Origin: an uncultured Muribaculaceae bacterium
GTDB lineage: Bacteria > Bacteroidota > Bacteroidia > Bacteroidales > Muribaculaceae
DNA: 64,000 bases
Direction: 5' to 3'
NCBI GenBank assembly: GCA_910583775.1
Contig: CAJTYD010000002.1
Location: 39,952 to 103,951 of the forward strand
Positions 17,199 through 26,203 of the stretch are shown here, piece after piece. Made by a program: the position numbers and the translations under genes. Every line of letters begins with the position of its first letter. The stretch's first letter is position 1. The notes below the pieces were generated by a model, which saw only the letters and a program-made list of their open reading frames with translations, was not told the DNA's origin and made no database searches.

Positions 17199-19241
17199 AT
17201 GAAATCAAAATACAGCAAAATTCTTAAATGGACAGCTCCGGCCGTAATGGTTGCGATGCTGGCAAGCTGCTCCGATGATTTCCTGAAGCCGGACCCGATG
17301 TCGGAATTCGAGCCTACCACGGTCTTCGGCACCGAATCCGGAATTCAGTCGGCCATGGCGATGTGCGACCGTCATCTCGGCCGTATGTTCATCAACATGG
17401 GCAACACCAACTCAATCGGTATGCTTTCCGATCTGATGTTCTCGGAGACCACCGTACATGCCAAGACCGACGACGGCACAATGCGTGCCGACTGGGCCGG
17501 CAACCTCACCCCCACAGGCTGGATGCAGACCGGCAACAACTCCGGGGGCGAGCTCGGATGGGTCTGGAACGACATGCAGGATCATGTGAAATATGCCAAC
17601 ACCGTCCTCTCTTTCATCGATGACGTAGAGGGACTCTCGGAGGCAAAGAAGCTGGAATATAAGGGCCGCGCCCTGTTCCACCGCGCCTGGGCTTACTACA
17701 ACCTGACATTCTGGTTCGGAAACATTCCTATCGTCACGGCTCTGCCTACAGGCCCGAAACGCGACTATCTCTCCACTCCGCAGAGCGAGATCATCAAGAT
17801 GCTCGTCAACGACCTCAAGAATGCCGTTGAATGGGTGCCCGCTCAGAAAGACATGGCTTACTACGGCATGATAAACAAAGAGGCCTGCCGCCATCTTCTC
17901 GTAAAATGTCTTCTTGCAGACGGTCAGTTTGCCGAGGCTGAGAACCAGGCCAACATCCTGATTGACCAGAGCGGTCTGTCGCTGATGCGTCAGTCTTTCG
18001 GAACCTTCGTGACGCAAGGCGAGCCCCAGACCTGGAAAATCACCCGTAACGTGATCTGGGATCTCCACCGCCCCGAAAACAAGATTCTGGCCGCCAACAA
18101 GGAGTATATCCTCGGATGGGTCAATGTCTCGGAACAGGCATTCCAGTCAATGCCCTGGATGCGCGTCCTCGGCCCCTTCTACTGCGGCAACATCACATCG
18201 CCCGACGGAAGCTCGGGTCAGCCCATCAACCGCTACGCCCGCAACAACGGTAACTACGACGTCACTCTCGACTGGCCACGCGCCGTCGGCCGCGGTATCG
18301 GTGTGACACGTCCCACCGACTGGGCTCAGCGTACTCTCTGGGTTTATCCCGGCTTCGACGACAACAAGGAGGACCTTCAGGACCTGCGCCACAATCCTGC
18401 TGTCGGCAACTGGGTCCGCATGGAGGACATGAAATACAACGCCAACAAGAAAGCCAAGTGCTACGGCAAAAACCTGATGCTCTATGCTCCCGAGGACGTA
18501 TTCGATTCAGAAGGCAAAAAGATCCGTACAAAGGGACAGCTACTCTGCAACGATACAATCCGCAGCTGGTTTGACATCCCCAACTACAAGGTTTACCTTT
18601 TCGACAAGAAGAACGAAGACAATCGCGGCTCAAACGACTTCCAGGGGGCATCGCTCGGAGCTAACGGAAACGTCTATATCTTCCGTCTCGCCGAGACTTA
18701 CCTGCTCCGCGCCGAAGCCAAGCTCTATCAGGGCAACGCCGGCGGCGCCGCCCAGGATGTGAACGAGATCCGCAAGCGCGCGAACGCCAAATACATGTAC
18801 ACTACCGTCAATATCGGCGACATCATGAACGAGCGCGCACGCGAGCTCTACATGGAGGAATTCCGCAAGGCCGAGCTTACACGAGTTTCGCGTATCCTCG
18901 CCATGACAGGTATTCCCGACGAGTGGGGCAACACCTACGACATCAATACCTGGGACAAGCAGGAGGGCACCGACCTCTCAGGCGGAAGCTACTGGTATCA
19001 GCGTCTTGTTCACTACTCGTTCTACAACAACCCGCTGTATAACAACGGCGAGATCAAGTCGGGCAGCAAGAACATCCGCTACAAGATGGACAAGCATAAC
19101 CTCTTCTGGCCTATCCCGAACTGGGCACACACGGGCAACAACGAGGCTCAGCTCTGGCAGAACTACGGTTATGACGGCTACGACGCCAACTGCAAGATGC
19201 ACGCCACCTGGCAGGAGGCCGACGAGGCAGCAAGAAACTGA
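17199..19241 (+). CDS. SusD/RagB-type surface nutrient-binding lipoprotein
   Basis: A 680-residue lipoprotein (signal VAMLASCSDDF, lipidated Cys25), large for the family, which is usually 500-650 residues. The N-terminal DDFLKPDPMSEFEP, the TPR-like region with ALFHRAWAYYNLTFWFG and the C-terminal RLAETYLLRAEAKLYQGN and RARELYMEEFRKAELTR segments are classic SusD landmarks. It sits on the SusC barrel as a lid that binds the substrate. It is cotranscribed with susC and closed by a strong terminator; the regulator gene converges on it from the other side. Confidence 0.93.
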   Translation: MKSKYSKILKWTAPAVMVAMLASCSDDFLKPDPMSEFEPTTVFGTESGIQSAMAMCDRHLGRMFINMGNTNSIGMLSDLMFSETTVHAKTDDGTMRADWAGNLTPTGWMQTGNNSGGELGWVWNDMQDHVKYANTVLSFIDDVEGLSEAKKLEYKGRALFHRAWAYYNLTFWFGNIPIVTALPTGPKRDYLSTPQSEIIKMLVNDLKNAVEWVPAQKDMAYYGMINKEACRHLLVKCLLADGQFAEAENQANILIDQSGLSLMRQSFGTFVTQGEPQTWKITRNVIWDLHRPENKILAANKEYILGWVNVSEQAFQSMPWMRVLGPFYCGNITSPDGSSGQPINRYARNNGNYDVTLDWPRAVGRGIGVTRPTDWAQRTLWVYPGFDDNKEDLQDLRHNPAVGNWVRMEDMKYNANKKAKCYGKNLMLYAPEDVFDSEGKKIRTKGQLLCNDTIRSWFDIPNYKVYLFDKKNEDNRGSNDFQGASLGANGNVYIFRLAETYLLRAEAKLYQGNAGGAAQDVNEIRKRANAKYMYTTVNIGDIMNERARELYMEEFRKAELTRVSRILAMTGIPDEWGNTYDINTWDKQEGTDLSGGSYWYQRLVHYSFYNNPLYNNGEIKSGSKNIRYKMDKHNLFWPIPNWAHTGNNEAQLWQNYGYDGYDANCKMHATWQEADEAARN

Positions 19242-19273
19242 TTCTGAATCAACCGACACTAACCATACGTAAC

Positions 19274-19315
19274 GAAGAGGGGACGGCATCCGAATGCCGT
19301 CCCCTCTTCCCTTTA
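19274..19315. terminator. Terminator after susD
   Basis: A perfect 16-bp stem (19274-19289 with 19294-19309, loop CCGA) followed by a T-rich stretch. Confidence 0.9.
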
Positions 19316-19397
19316 TGATCATTCCTGATTAATCAGGATTCATCATGATTTATCTTGATTTATCTGTATGAATCCCCATTGTTACCGCACAATTCCC

Positions 19398-19441
19398 GGC
19401 GTCAGCCCAATTCAACATTCAAAATCCAACATTCAAAATTA
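19398..19441. repeat. 7-bp tandem array (TTCAAAA type) with GCGTCAGCCC flank
   Basis: GCGTCAGCCCAATTC leads into heptamers TTCAACA TTCAAAA TCCAACA TTCAAAA at the end of the regulator gene. The same flank plus array occurs in inverted orientation at 25361-25404. Confidence 0.75.
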
Positions 19442-22400
19442 CTTCTGTCCCCGTTTCTTATACATCGACGGCGACATCCCGAAGTCCTCCTTGAAGCAGG
19501 AGCGGTAATAGGCCAGGTCGTTGAAACCGCAGGCGAAAGCCGCCTCCGAAACGGTATAGCCCTCGTCGAGAAGCTCGCAGGTGCGCTGCAGGCGGATATT
19601 GCGGATATGCTTCACGGCGGTCGTGCCCGTAAGCACCGATATCTTGCGGTAAAGCGTGGAATTACTCATGTTGAAGCGCTCTGCGATCAGCGGCATGCCG
19701 AACTTAGGATTCGAGATATTCTCCAGGACTATCTCCCTGAGCTTCGACAGGAACTCGCGGTCGAGCTTCGACAGCTGCGGACGTATCTCCTGGTCTTCCT
19801 CGACCTTATCCTGCGGAATATCCTCAGCCTCCGCAACTTCCGGCGCCACCGCCATTCCCTCGCGCGAGAATCTGACCGCAAGCTTGCGGCTGGCCTCGAT
19901 GATGTTGTCGACACGCGCTATCAGCAGCCGCGCGCTGAAAGGCTTCGTGATATACGACACGGCTCCGGCGGCATAACCCTCCTCCTTGTCCTCGATAGAA
20001 TCCTTGGCGGTGAGGAGAACCACGGGGATATGGCTCGTGGCGAAATCAGCCTTAAGACGGCGGCACATCTCGACGCCGTTCATCTTCGGCATCATTATGT
20101 CGGAGATGATGATGTCGGGCATCACCGCCCGGGCCTTTTCCAGCCCCTCCTCGCCGTCGGAGGCGGTCTCGACACGGAATCTTTCGCGGAACGCCTCCTT
20201 CACATAATCCCGTATGTCGGCGTTATCCTCCACCACAAGCATCACCGGGAGCTTGACGCGAGAAGATTCCCCGGCATCTTCCTTTGCCGTCTCCGGGCGC
20301 ACGGGCTCATCCTTATGCAGGGCGTCGGGATACGTCTCGCTGATGCTGAGCCGGAGCCTGAACACAGAGCCCCTGTCGAGCTCGCTTTCCACCGTGAGAG
20401 AAGCATGGTGAAGGTCGGCAAGAGTCTTTGAAAGCGAAAGCCCGATGCCGGTGCCGACCACCGAACTGTTCTCATCCACCCGATAGAAACGGTCGAACAG
20501 ATGCGGCAGATCTTTCTCGCTGATTCCTATGCCGGTATCGGCCACAAAAATCTCAAGATCATCCTCACCCGATTTTCGGATTCCAACCGTCACCCCCCCT
20601 ATTTTGGTATATTTCAATGCGTTAGAAACAAGATTATTAAGAATGGATGAAATAATCTTGCGGTCGAAGTAGATAGGAGGCACCGAGCGGTCGATATCAA
20701 GCGACAGCTTCACGTTTTCATTGCGGTTATATTCCTTGAAACGCAGTGCCGTCTCGGTGACGAGCGCCGAGATGTCATCCTTTCTGACCGAGAGACGGCG
20801 GCTTGCCGTCTCCGTCTTGTGAAGCTCAAGCATCTGCGAGATAAGCATCAGGAGATTCCGTGCGTTATAGTTGATCAGGTCGATCTTGGCCGAATACTTC
20901 TCCGGGATGTCGGGGGCATGCTTCAGATCCTCGGAGGGGCCGAGGATGAGGGTGAGAGGCGTGCGGAGCTCATGCGATATGTCGGTATAGAAGCGCAGAC
21001 GCTCCTCGTTGAGCCGCTGTTTGTTCTTGGTGATCTCGAGCTGCGACTTGACGGAGGCGTCTTTCTTGATATGAAGCTCGTGGCGCCTGAGGATAAGCCA
21101 CAGCAGAAACAGAAGCAGGGCCACATAAAGCACTATGAAATACCATCTGAGGAACAGCGGCGGCAGGATCCGGATCTTCATCTCGGTCACCGACTCCTCC
21201 TCGCCGTTAAAGAATTTAGCCTTGACCCTGAACTTATATTTTCCGGCGGGAAGATTCCGGAAGGTCACCGAACTCTGTCCGTTGGTAGAATGCCATTCCT
21301 TGTCGACGCCCTCCATCATGTAGAAATAGTCGATCGCGTGGCTCTCGCTGTAGTCGGGAACGGAGAAAGAGATACGGAAGGAATTTCTGTCGTGAGGGAT
21401 CATGACAGTGCCGTCGTCCTTCAGCTTATAGACAAATCCCTCCACCTCTTCGGAATCTCCGAGCCATGCGAAATCGGAGATCACCACCGGAGCTAACTTA
21501 GGCATCTTCTCCACATCCTTGGGATCCACGCGCCACACACCATCGAGCGATCCGAAATAGAGCGATGAATCGGGAGCCACCGTAATCGCACGAGACATAA
21601 ACGACGACATCGGCACGCCCATACGCTGGTCGTAAAGCTCCAGCATGTCTTTCTGCCGGTTCCACTTGGAAATGGAATTTCCTGTTGCGATCCATATATC
21701 GCCCGAACGGTCTTCGGCAATCGCACAGGCCGTCTTGTCGCCCATACCGTCGGCCACGTTGAAGGTCCTTATCCCGGAGTCCGAAGCCGAATCCCTGATC
21801 AGGGCCACGCCGTTGCCGGTGGCTGCCCATATATTTCCGCGCGAATCGAGCATAAGGTGATTCACCACGTTGGAAGGGAAGCCGGTGCTTTTATCCAATG
21901 TCCTTATGCGCCTGGCGCGGCGGTCGTAGACACGGATGCCGCTGCCGTTGGTACCTACCCATAGATTTCCCGTTCTATCGACGATGATAGAATTCACCGA
22001 TATCCACCGGAGGTCCTTGTTAATATTTTCGGGCCTCTCTATCCGTCCCCCTCTATAGACATATATGCCGTTTTCGGAAGCGATAAGCACAATGGAATCG
22101 TTAATAGCTGTAAACGAATTCATCGCTCCGTCGGCGATGTCGGGCATAGGCAACCTTCTAACCGCCCCCGTTTCGGGCGTAAGCTCAAGCACTCCGTTGT
22201 TGTCGAGGCCGATAAGGATTCTGCCGTCGACAGGGACAAGATGCTCCACGCGGTCGTGATATCGCGTGATATGGCCGGTGAGGTCGATGGAATTCACGAA
22301 TTCGCCGTCTCTGAAATGCGCCACCTCGCTCTCCCCTCCGATCCATATCTCACCGTTGCGGTCTACGGCAACACTCCATGCCGATTTGTATTTCGCGCCG

Positions 22401-23524
22401 TTGCCGACGAATTCGAGCCACGGAAGGCGCTCGAAAGGGAGCCGGTGATGGGGAATGAAGTCGAGACCCGAGCTGAAGTTGCCGATCCAGATGTTTCCGA
22501 AAGAATCAAGAAAAAGTGTACGGATGTTTTTGGAGGCCGTGCCGTGGCCGTCGTTCGAGTCGGAGATTGTGCAGAAGCCGGTGAAGCCGGAGCCGTCCGA
22601 TTCAGTCATCAGACGGATGGGAGCGACGCTTATGCCGCCGATGTCGGAGCCTACCCAGAGGTCGCCGGAGGGCGTCTCCATCAGGGCATAGACCGCATTC
22701 CCCGCCAGAGAGCCGGCGGAAGCGGTGTGGCGGAAGACCTTGAAGCTGTCGGAGGCCGGATTCTTCAGGGCGAGACCGTCGGAGGTGGCAAACCAGAGAT
22801 TGTTGAAGGAGTCGCGGAAGATGGTGCGAACCCTGTCGCCGGGAAGCGACTGCGGATCGGCCGGATCATGGCGCAGATTCCTGAGTTTCCTTGTCTCCAT
22901 GTCGATCACGGAAACTCCGTCCTTATAGTGGCCGACATAGAGGTTGCCGCGGCCGTCGTCGACCGCCGTCAGGATGTCGTATGGCATCCCCTTGACGTTT
23001 CTGGTGCTGTAGACGGTGAATTTCCCTGAAGCAGGGTCGTAGTGCGTGACGCTTTCAAAATGGTTGGCGATCCAGATGCCGCCGTCCGAGGCCCGCTTAA
23101 GGTCGTTTATGTTATAGGTCTTGGCATCTTTGGGATACGCGATCTCCTCGAGGGTCATCTGTGGGAGGCGGAACACGTAAAGACCGCTCTTTGTGCCGAC
23201 CCAGAGGCGGTCGTTGACCTCCTCATAGAGAAGCGCCGTCACATTGTCGCCGGCCATGCCGGTGTTGGTCGACTTATAATGAGTGAACGTATGACCGTCA
23301 AAGCGGTTGAAGCCGCTCTGCGTGCCGATATACAGGAAGCCGCGGCTGTCCTGCGCTATCGAGGTGACATAATTGTTCGACAGGCCTTTGTTCGCGTTGA
23401 GATTCTGGATCCCGAATGAGGAAGACGCTCCCTGCGTCTCAATCACGTTCAGCAACAATACCAACGACAGCAATAAACCTCTTTTGAAAAACGAAAAGAA
23501 GAGACAACGACTGGAAGTGTTCAT
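19439..23524 (-). CDS. Hybrid two-component system (HTCS) regulator
   Basis: A 1361-residue single-protein sensor and transcription factor; ATG 23524 was chosen because the in-frame codon at 23539 is TTG. A signal peptide is followed by a periplasmic sensor of two-component-regulator propeller repeats (about 35-670; SRGFLYIGTQSGFNRF and similar), a Y_Y_Y domain (to about 750), one membrane helix (FIVLYVALLLFLLWLIL), a histidine kinase (His851 in SHELRTP; N-box LVSNALKY; G-box DTGIGIS), a receiver domain (Asp1142 in ISDIMMPKMNG) and a C-terminal AraC-type HTH. All phosphorelay residues are present. By family precedent it senses a breakdown product and activates the convergent susC-susD genes. 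Confidence 0.95.
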   Translation of the reverse strand: MNTSSRCLFFSFFKRGLLLSLVLLLNVIETQGASSSFGIQNLNANKGLSNNYVTSIAQDSRGFLYIGTQSGFNRFDGHTFTHYKSTNTGMAGDNVTALLYEEVNDRLWVGTKSGLYVFRLPQMTLEEIAYPKDAKTYNINDLKRASDGGIWIANHFESVTHYDPASGKFTVYSTRNVKGMPYDILTAVDDGRGNLYVGHYKDGVSVIDMETRKLRNLRHDPADPQSLPGDRVRTIFRDSFNNLWFATSDGLALKNPASDSFKVFRHTASAGSLAGNAVYALMETPSGDLWVGSDIGGISVAPIRLMTESDGSGFTGFCTISDSNDGHGTASKNIRTLFLDSFGNIWIGNFSSGLDFIPHHRLPFERLPWLEFVGNGAKYKSAWSVAVDRNGEIWIGGESEVAHFRDGEFVNSIDLTGHITRYHDRVEHLVPVDGRILIGLDNNGVLELTPETGAVRRLPMPDIADGAMNSFTAINDSIVLIASENGIYVYRGGRIERPENINKDLRWISVNSIIVDRTGNLWVGTNGSGIRVYDRRARRIRTLDKSTGFPSNVVNHLMLDSRGNIWAATGNGVALIRDSASDSGIRTFNVADGMGDKTACAIAEDRSGDIWIATGNSISKWNRQKDMLELYDQRMGVPMSSFMSRAITVAPDSSLYFGSLDGVWRVDPKDVEKMPKLAPVVISDFAWLGDSEEVEGFVYKLKDDGTVMIPHDRNSFRISFSVPDYSESHAIDYFYMMEGVDKEWHSTNGQSSVTFRNLPAGKYKFRVKAKFFNGEEESVTEMKIRILPPLFLRWYFIVLYVALLLFLLWLILRRHELHIKKDASVKSQLEITKNKQRLNEERLRFYTDISHELRTPLTLILGPSEDLKHAPDIPEKYSAKIDLINYNARNLLMLISQMLELHKTETASRRLSVRKDDISALVTETALRFKEYNRNENVKLSLDIDRSVPPIYFDRKIISSILNNLVSNALKYTKIGGVTVGIRKSGEDDLEIFVADTGIGISEKDLPHLFDRFYRVDENSSVVGTGIGLSLSKTLADLHHASLTVESELDRGSVFRLRLSISETYPDALHKDEPVRPETAKEDAGESSRVKLPVMLVVEDNADIRDYVKEAFRERFRVETASDGEEGLEKARAVMPDIIISDIMMPKMNGVEMCRRLKADFATSHIPVVLLTAKDSIEDKEEGYAAGAVSYITKPFSARLLIARVDNIIEASRKLAVRFSREGMAVAPEVAEAEDIPQDKVEEDQEIRPQLSKLDREFLSKLREIVLENISNPKFGMPLIAERFNMSNSTLYRKISVLTGTTAVKHIRNIRLQRTCELLDEGYTVSEAAFACGFNDLAYYRSCFKEDFGMSPSMYKKRGQK

Positions 23525-23651
23525 ACCGATGACTTTCAATACTAACGAAATTTTTCCTTAAATTAATAAAAAACATGCATGATGCCGAAAAAATGACCGA
23601 AAGGGAACCGCTATTTGACCGTTTTATCATTCTTCAGGCGATTCTTTTTTC

Positions 23652-23680
23652 TTGCAGTATCGACATTTTTATTAATTTTG
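23652..23680 (+). promoter_or_regulatory. Promoter of glsA
   Basis: TTG (23652-23654 within CTTGC), an 18-base spacer and TAATTTTG (23673-23680). Confidence 0.65.
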
Positions 23681-23726
23681 CACACCCGGGCGGAGAATTT
23701 CGCCTGGACAGACACATTACCATCTT

Positions 23727-24641
23727 ATGGATTACACTGAAATCATTACTGAAATCTACAATGAAGTCCGCGGCATAAAAGAGAGGGGGAAAGTGGCGGA
23801 CTACATTCCGGCTCTCGCGGAAATCGATCCTTCGCAACTCGGCATTGCCGTCGCGACAGCCGACGGAAATGTATTCGGCATAGGTGACTGGCAGACAAAA
23901 TTCTCGATCCAGAGTATCTCGAAAGTGTTCACCCTCGCCATGGTAATACGTCATATCGGAGACGAGATATGGCAGAATGTAGGACGCGAGCCATCCGGAA
24001 ACCCCTTCAATTCCCTTATCCAGCTTGAGAATGAATGCGGAAAACCGAGGAATCCCTTTATCAACGCAGGTGCGCTTGCCGTAACCGACCGCCTGATGCG
24101 CCTGTACGAGCGGCCCAAGGAAGACATTCTCTGCTTTATCCGCCAGCTCGCCGATTCCGAAGACATATATTTCGACAAAAATGTGGCGATTTCGGAAATA
24201 TATCACTCCAGCCGAAACAGCGCCCTGGCCTACTTCATGAAAAGTTTCGGCAACATAGAGGGAGACGTCGAGACTCTTGTCGATATCTACTGCAATCACT
24301 GCAGCATAACCATGACATGCGGGGAATTGGCCAGATCGTTTCTATTTCTCGCCAACCGCGGAGTCAATCCTTTCAACGGAGAGGAAGTGTTGAGCGTAAG
24401 CATGTCGAAACGGCTGAACGCCCTTATGCTTACCTGCGGGTTTTACGATGAATCGGGAGATTTCGCTTTCCGCGTCGGATTGCCTGGCAAAAGCGGAGTG
24501 GGAGGAGGCATCGTGGCCGTAATTCCCGGGGAACTAAGTATCGCGGTGTGGAGTCCGGGTCTCAACCGACACGGGAATTCCTGCCTGGGGATAGAGGTGC
24601 TCGAACGTTTCACAACCCGGCTCCAGACCTCTATCTTCTAA
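23727..24641 (+). CDS. glsA: Glutaminase A
   Basis: A 304-residue serine-type glutaminase of the beta-lactamase-like fold, converting glutamine to glutamate and ammonia. The catalytic SxxK is Ser63-Ile-Ser-Lys66 in FSIQSISKVF; other family segments are NPFINAGALAVTDRL, YCNHCSITMTCGELA and PGKSGVGGGIVAV with the conserved Gly-rich loop. Length and start (a few residues before YTEIITEIY) match the family. It diverges from the HTCS gene, with its own promoter in the 200-base gap. In gut Bacteroidales such enzymes contribute to acid tolerance and glutamate supply; that role is not proven here. Confidence 0.93.
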   Translation: MDYTEIITEIYNEVRGIKERGKVADYIPALAEIDPSQLGIAVATADGNVFGIGDWQTKFSIQSISKVFTLAMVIRHIGDEIWQNVGREPSGNPFNSLIQLENECGKPRNPFINAGALAVTDRLMRLYERPKEDILCFIRQLADSEDIYFDKNVAISEIYHSSRNSALAYFMKSFGNIEGDVETLVDIYCNHCSITMTCGELARSFLFLANRGVNPFNGEEVLSVSMSKRLNALMLTCGFYDESGDFAFRVGLPGKSGVGGGIVAVIPGELSIAVWSPGLNRHGNSCLGIEVLERFTTRLQTSIF

Positions 24642-24724
24642 ACAAGCTCCAAAACACGTATTTTCCCCGCGATAGACGGTTAGTCGAAAAATATTGCTAT
24701 ATTTGCAATCGAATAGACGAAATT

Positions 24725-25360
24725 ATGGTTCACAAAGGATTCTACGAGAAATATTTCATCGATCCCTTTATCAGGCAATATTCCGATTTCAAGGGGACGA
24801 CAGCCCGGCGCGATGCCCTTTGCTCTCTGCTGGCATGGATTATCCTTACCGCCGGGATAACAGGCATCCTCACGGGGCTTGTAGGACTTCTGGGTGGCGA
24901 AGTGGCCTTCCCATGCCTGTGGATTATCGGAGGGATATGGATTCTCGCCTCCCTGGTTCCACTGGCCGCGCTGGCGGTCAGAGCCTCGCGTGGCCGGACC
25001 GAACCGCTGACGGAACCAGAGAATGCCTCCCGGACCGGATACAGTATTCTCGGGATAGACATTCTCCTGAGCGTGGTATGTTTCCTTTTTCTGATTCTCG
25101 GAATCCCGATGATGATAACGACCGTAAGAAGCGAGACTATTGAGATCGATCCTTCGGGCATCAGCAAGCTCCCCGCATCGAAATTGCCGGAAGACAGCGT
25201 CTACGAGGAACCTATATTCAACTATCAGCAGACCGACATCTCCGACGAGCCTCTCGACACGGTCGCCTCAATAGAGGAGGCTTTCGACTCCATCGGCAAC
25301 CTCGCCGAACCCGTAGTGGAGGAAACCCCTCAGGAACATCCCGACAGCCTCGCATTCTGA
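24725..25360 (+). CDS. Membrane protein with long acidic cytoplasmic or periplasmic tail
   Basis: A 211-residue protein from ATG 24725; the longer in-frame option from 24548 overlaps glsA and is rejected because a TATATTTG box (24698-24705) just precedes this ATG. Hydrophobic helices lie at about 33-55, 60-85 and 115-140, and the last 65 residues are acidic and Pro/Ser-rich (PLDTVASIEEAFDSIG). I do not recognise the family. It may be a stand-alone gene; downstream is the repeat-rich region. Confidence 0.6.
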   Translation: MVHKGFYEKYFIDPFIRQYSDFKGTTARRDALCSLLAWIILTAGITGILTGLVGLLGGEVAFPCLWIIGGIWILASLVPLAALAVRASRGRTEPLTEPENASRTGYSILGIDILLSVVCFLFLILGIPMMITTVRSETIEIDPSGISKLPASKLPEDSVYEEPIFNYQQTDISDEPLDTVASIEEAFDSIGNLAEPVVEETPQEHPDSLAF

Positions 25361-25404
25361 TAATTTTGAATGTTGAATCTGGAATTTTGAATTGGGCTGA
25401 CGCG
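25361..25404. repeat. 7-bp tandem array (TTTTGAA type), inverted copy of 19398-19441
   Basis: TTTTGAA TGTTGAA TCTGGAA TTTTGAA then TTGGGCTGACGC, the reverse complement of the flank plus array at 19.4 kb. Confidence 0.75.
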
Positions 25405-25420
25405 GATTTTTTTGACACGA

Positions 25421-25522
25421 GTACAGGAGTGCATTCATTAGATCCGGCTGGCGTCTTCGACTTATTTTTTAGTACAGGAGCGCCGACGCGAAGTTGTTGG
25501 GACGCACGGCTCGTGCGTCCGC
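25421..25522. repeat. Dispersed REP-like repeat, copy 1
   Basis: A unit of about 100 bases with ACAGGAGTGCATTCATT, GGCGTCTTCGACTT, a second ACAGGAG and a terminal palindrome GGACGCAC-GGCTC-GTGCGTCC (25500-25520). A second copy with the same order of blocks lies at 54704-54811. Confidence 0.8.
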
Positions 25523-25583
25523 CTGACGATCCCCGAAAAACATGATATAAAACAGGTTATTTCCTTTTTATAAATTTTATTGT

Positions 25584-25591
25584 TATATTTG
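25584..25591 (+). promoter_or_regulatory. -7 element ahead of a structured RNA
   Basis: TATATTTG; transcription would start about seven bases later, just before the structured segment. Confidence 0.55.
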
Positions 25592-25597
25592 CAAGAC

Positions 25598-25690
25598 ACA
25601 GTGCGTTGGACCTCTTCGGCAAAGAGCTTGATTCCCTTTCAAGGTTACGGGTGATTTACTCTTCCTTGCCGTTCGGTCCAACGTCTTCTG
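25598..25690 (+). ncRNA. Candidate structured RNA (long interrupted hairpin; 6S-like shape possible)
   Basis: Closing helix CGTTGGACC (25604-25612) with GGTCCAACG (25675-25683), an internal loop, then GGCAA (25618-25622) with TTGCC (25666-25670), AGAG with CTCT, and a CCC/GGG pair in the apical part (25634-25636 with 25649-25651). The helices nest into one rod broken by symmetrical loops, about 85-90 nt, right after a promoter box. This is the general shape of a 6S-type RNA, but I cannot confirm that family; a structured leader of the lipoprotein gene 50 bases downstream is the alternative. Confidence 0.5.
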
Positions 25691-25741
25691 CTTCAGGAAA
25701 CCATACAAAAAATAAAATGAGTTTATAAAACCTAAACAACA

Positions 25742-26143
25742 ATGAAAAAGAAAAACCTTTTATTCCTTCTGTTAGGATTGCCATTCATTCTACTTGCCGC
25801 CGGTTGCTCTGACGACAATGGTTCCACAGATATTGATGATCCTGAATCGATCATAGGGAAATGGCAGGATGTAACATATGTCGATGATGACTGGACATGC
25901 TATTACTGGTTTGAAAAAGACGGCAGCTTCAGAGCCCAGGAGATAGAAGAGGGTTATAAGGTCAATGCCAAGGGAACCTACACCTACAGCAACCGCACCC
26001 TATCGATTACCCTGGTATGGAGTGATGATGACGATGATTACGATCAATATGATCAGACAACCTTCCGCGTGTTATCGCGCGACGGCAAGACAATGCGTCT
26101 TATCGATGAGTTCGGCGATGAGCTGACCTGGAAGAAACGATAA
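25742..26143 (+). CDS. Small lipocalin-like lipoprotein
   Basis: A 133-residue lipoprotein (FILLAAGCSDDN, Cys22). After an Asp-rich linker the mature part opens IIGKWQDVTYV, the start of the first strand in bacterial lipocalin-like domains, and continues as alternating beta strands (YYWFEKDGSFRAQ, GTYTYSNRTLSITLVW). An acidic DDDDDYDQYDQ stretch interrupts the C-terminal half. Bacteroidales carry many such proteins of unknown role at the cell surface. The structured segment at 25.6 kb may be its leader. Confidence 0.7.
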   Translation: MKKKNLLFLLLGLPFILLAAGCSDDNGSTDIDDPESIIGKWQDVTYVDDDWTCYYWFEKDGSFRAQEIEEGYKVNAKGTYTYSNRTLSITLVWSDDDDDYDQYDQTTFRVLSRDGKTMRLIDEFGDELTWKKR

Positions 26144-26164
26144 TCAAAGAAACCCTTTAATATA

Positions 26165-26203
26165 TAAAAGAGCAGTCGCATCATGTCGATGCGGCTGCTT
26201 TTT
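26165..26203. terminator. Bidirectional terminator
   Basis: AGCAGTCGCATC pairs with GATGCGGCTGCT (one G-T wobble), A-run on the left and T-run on the right; it ends the lipoprotein gene and overlaps the stop of the RND remnant. Confidence 0.85.
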
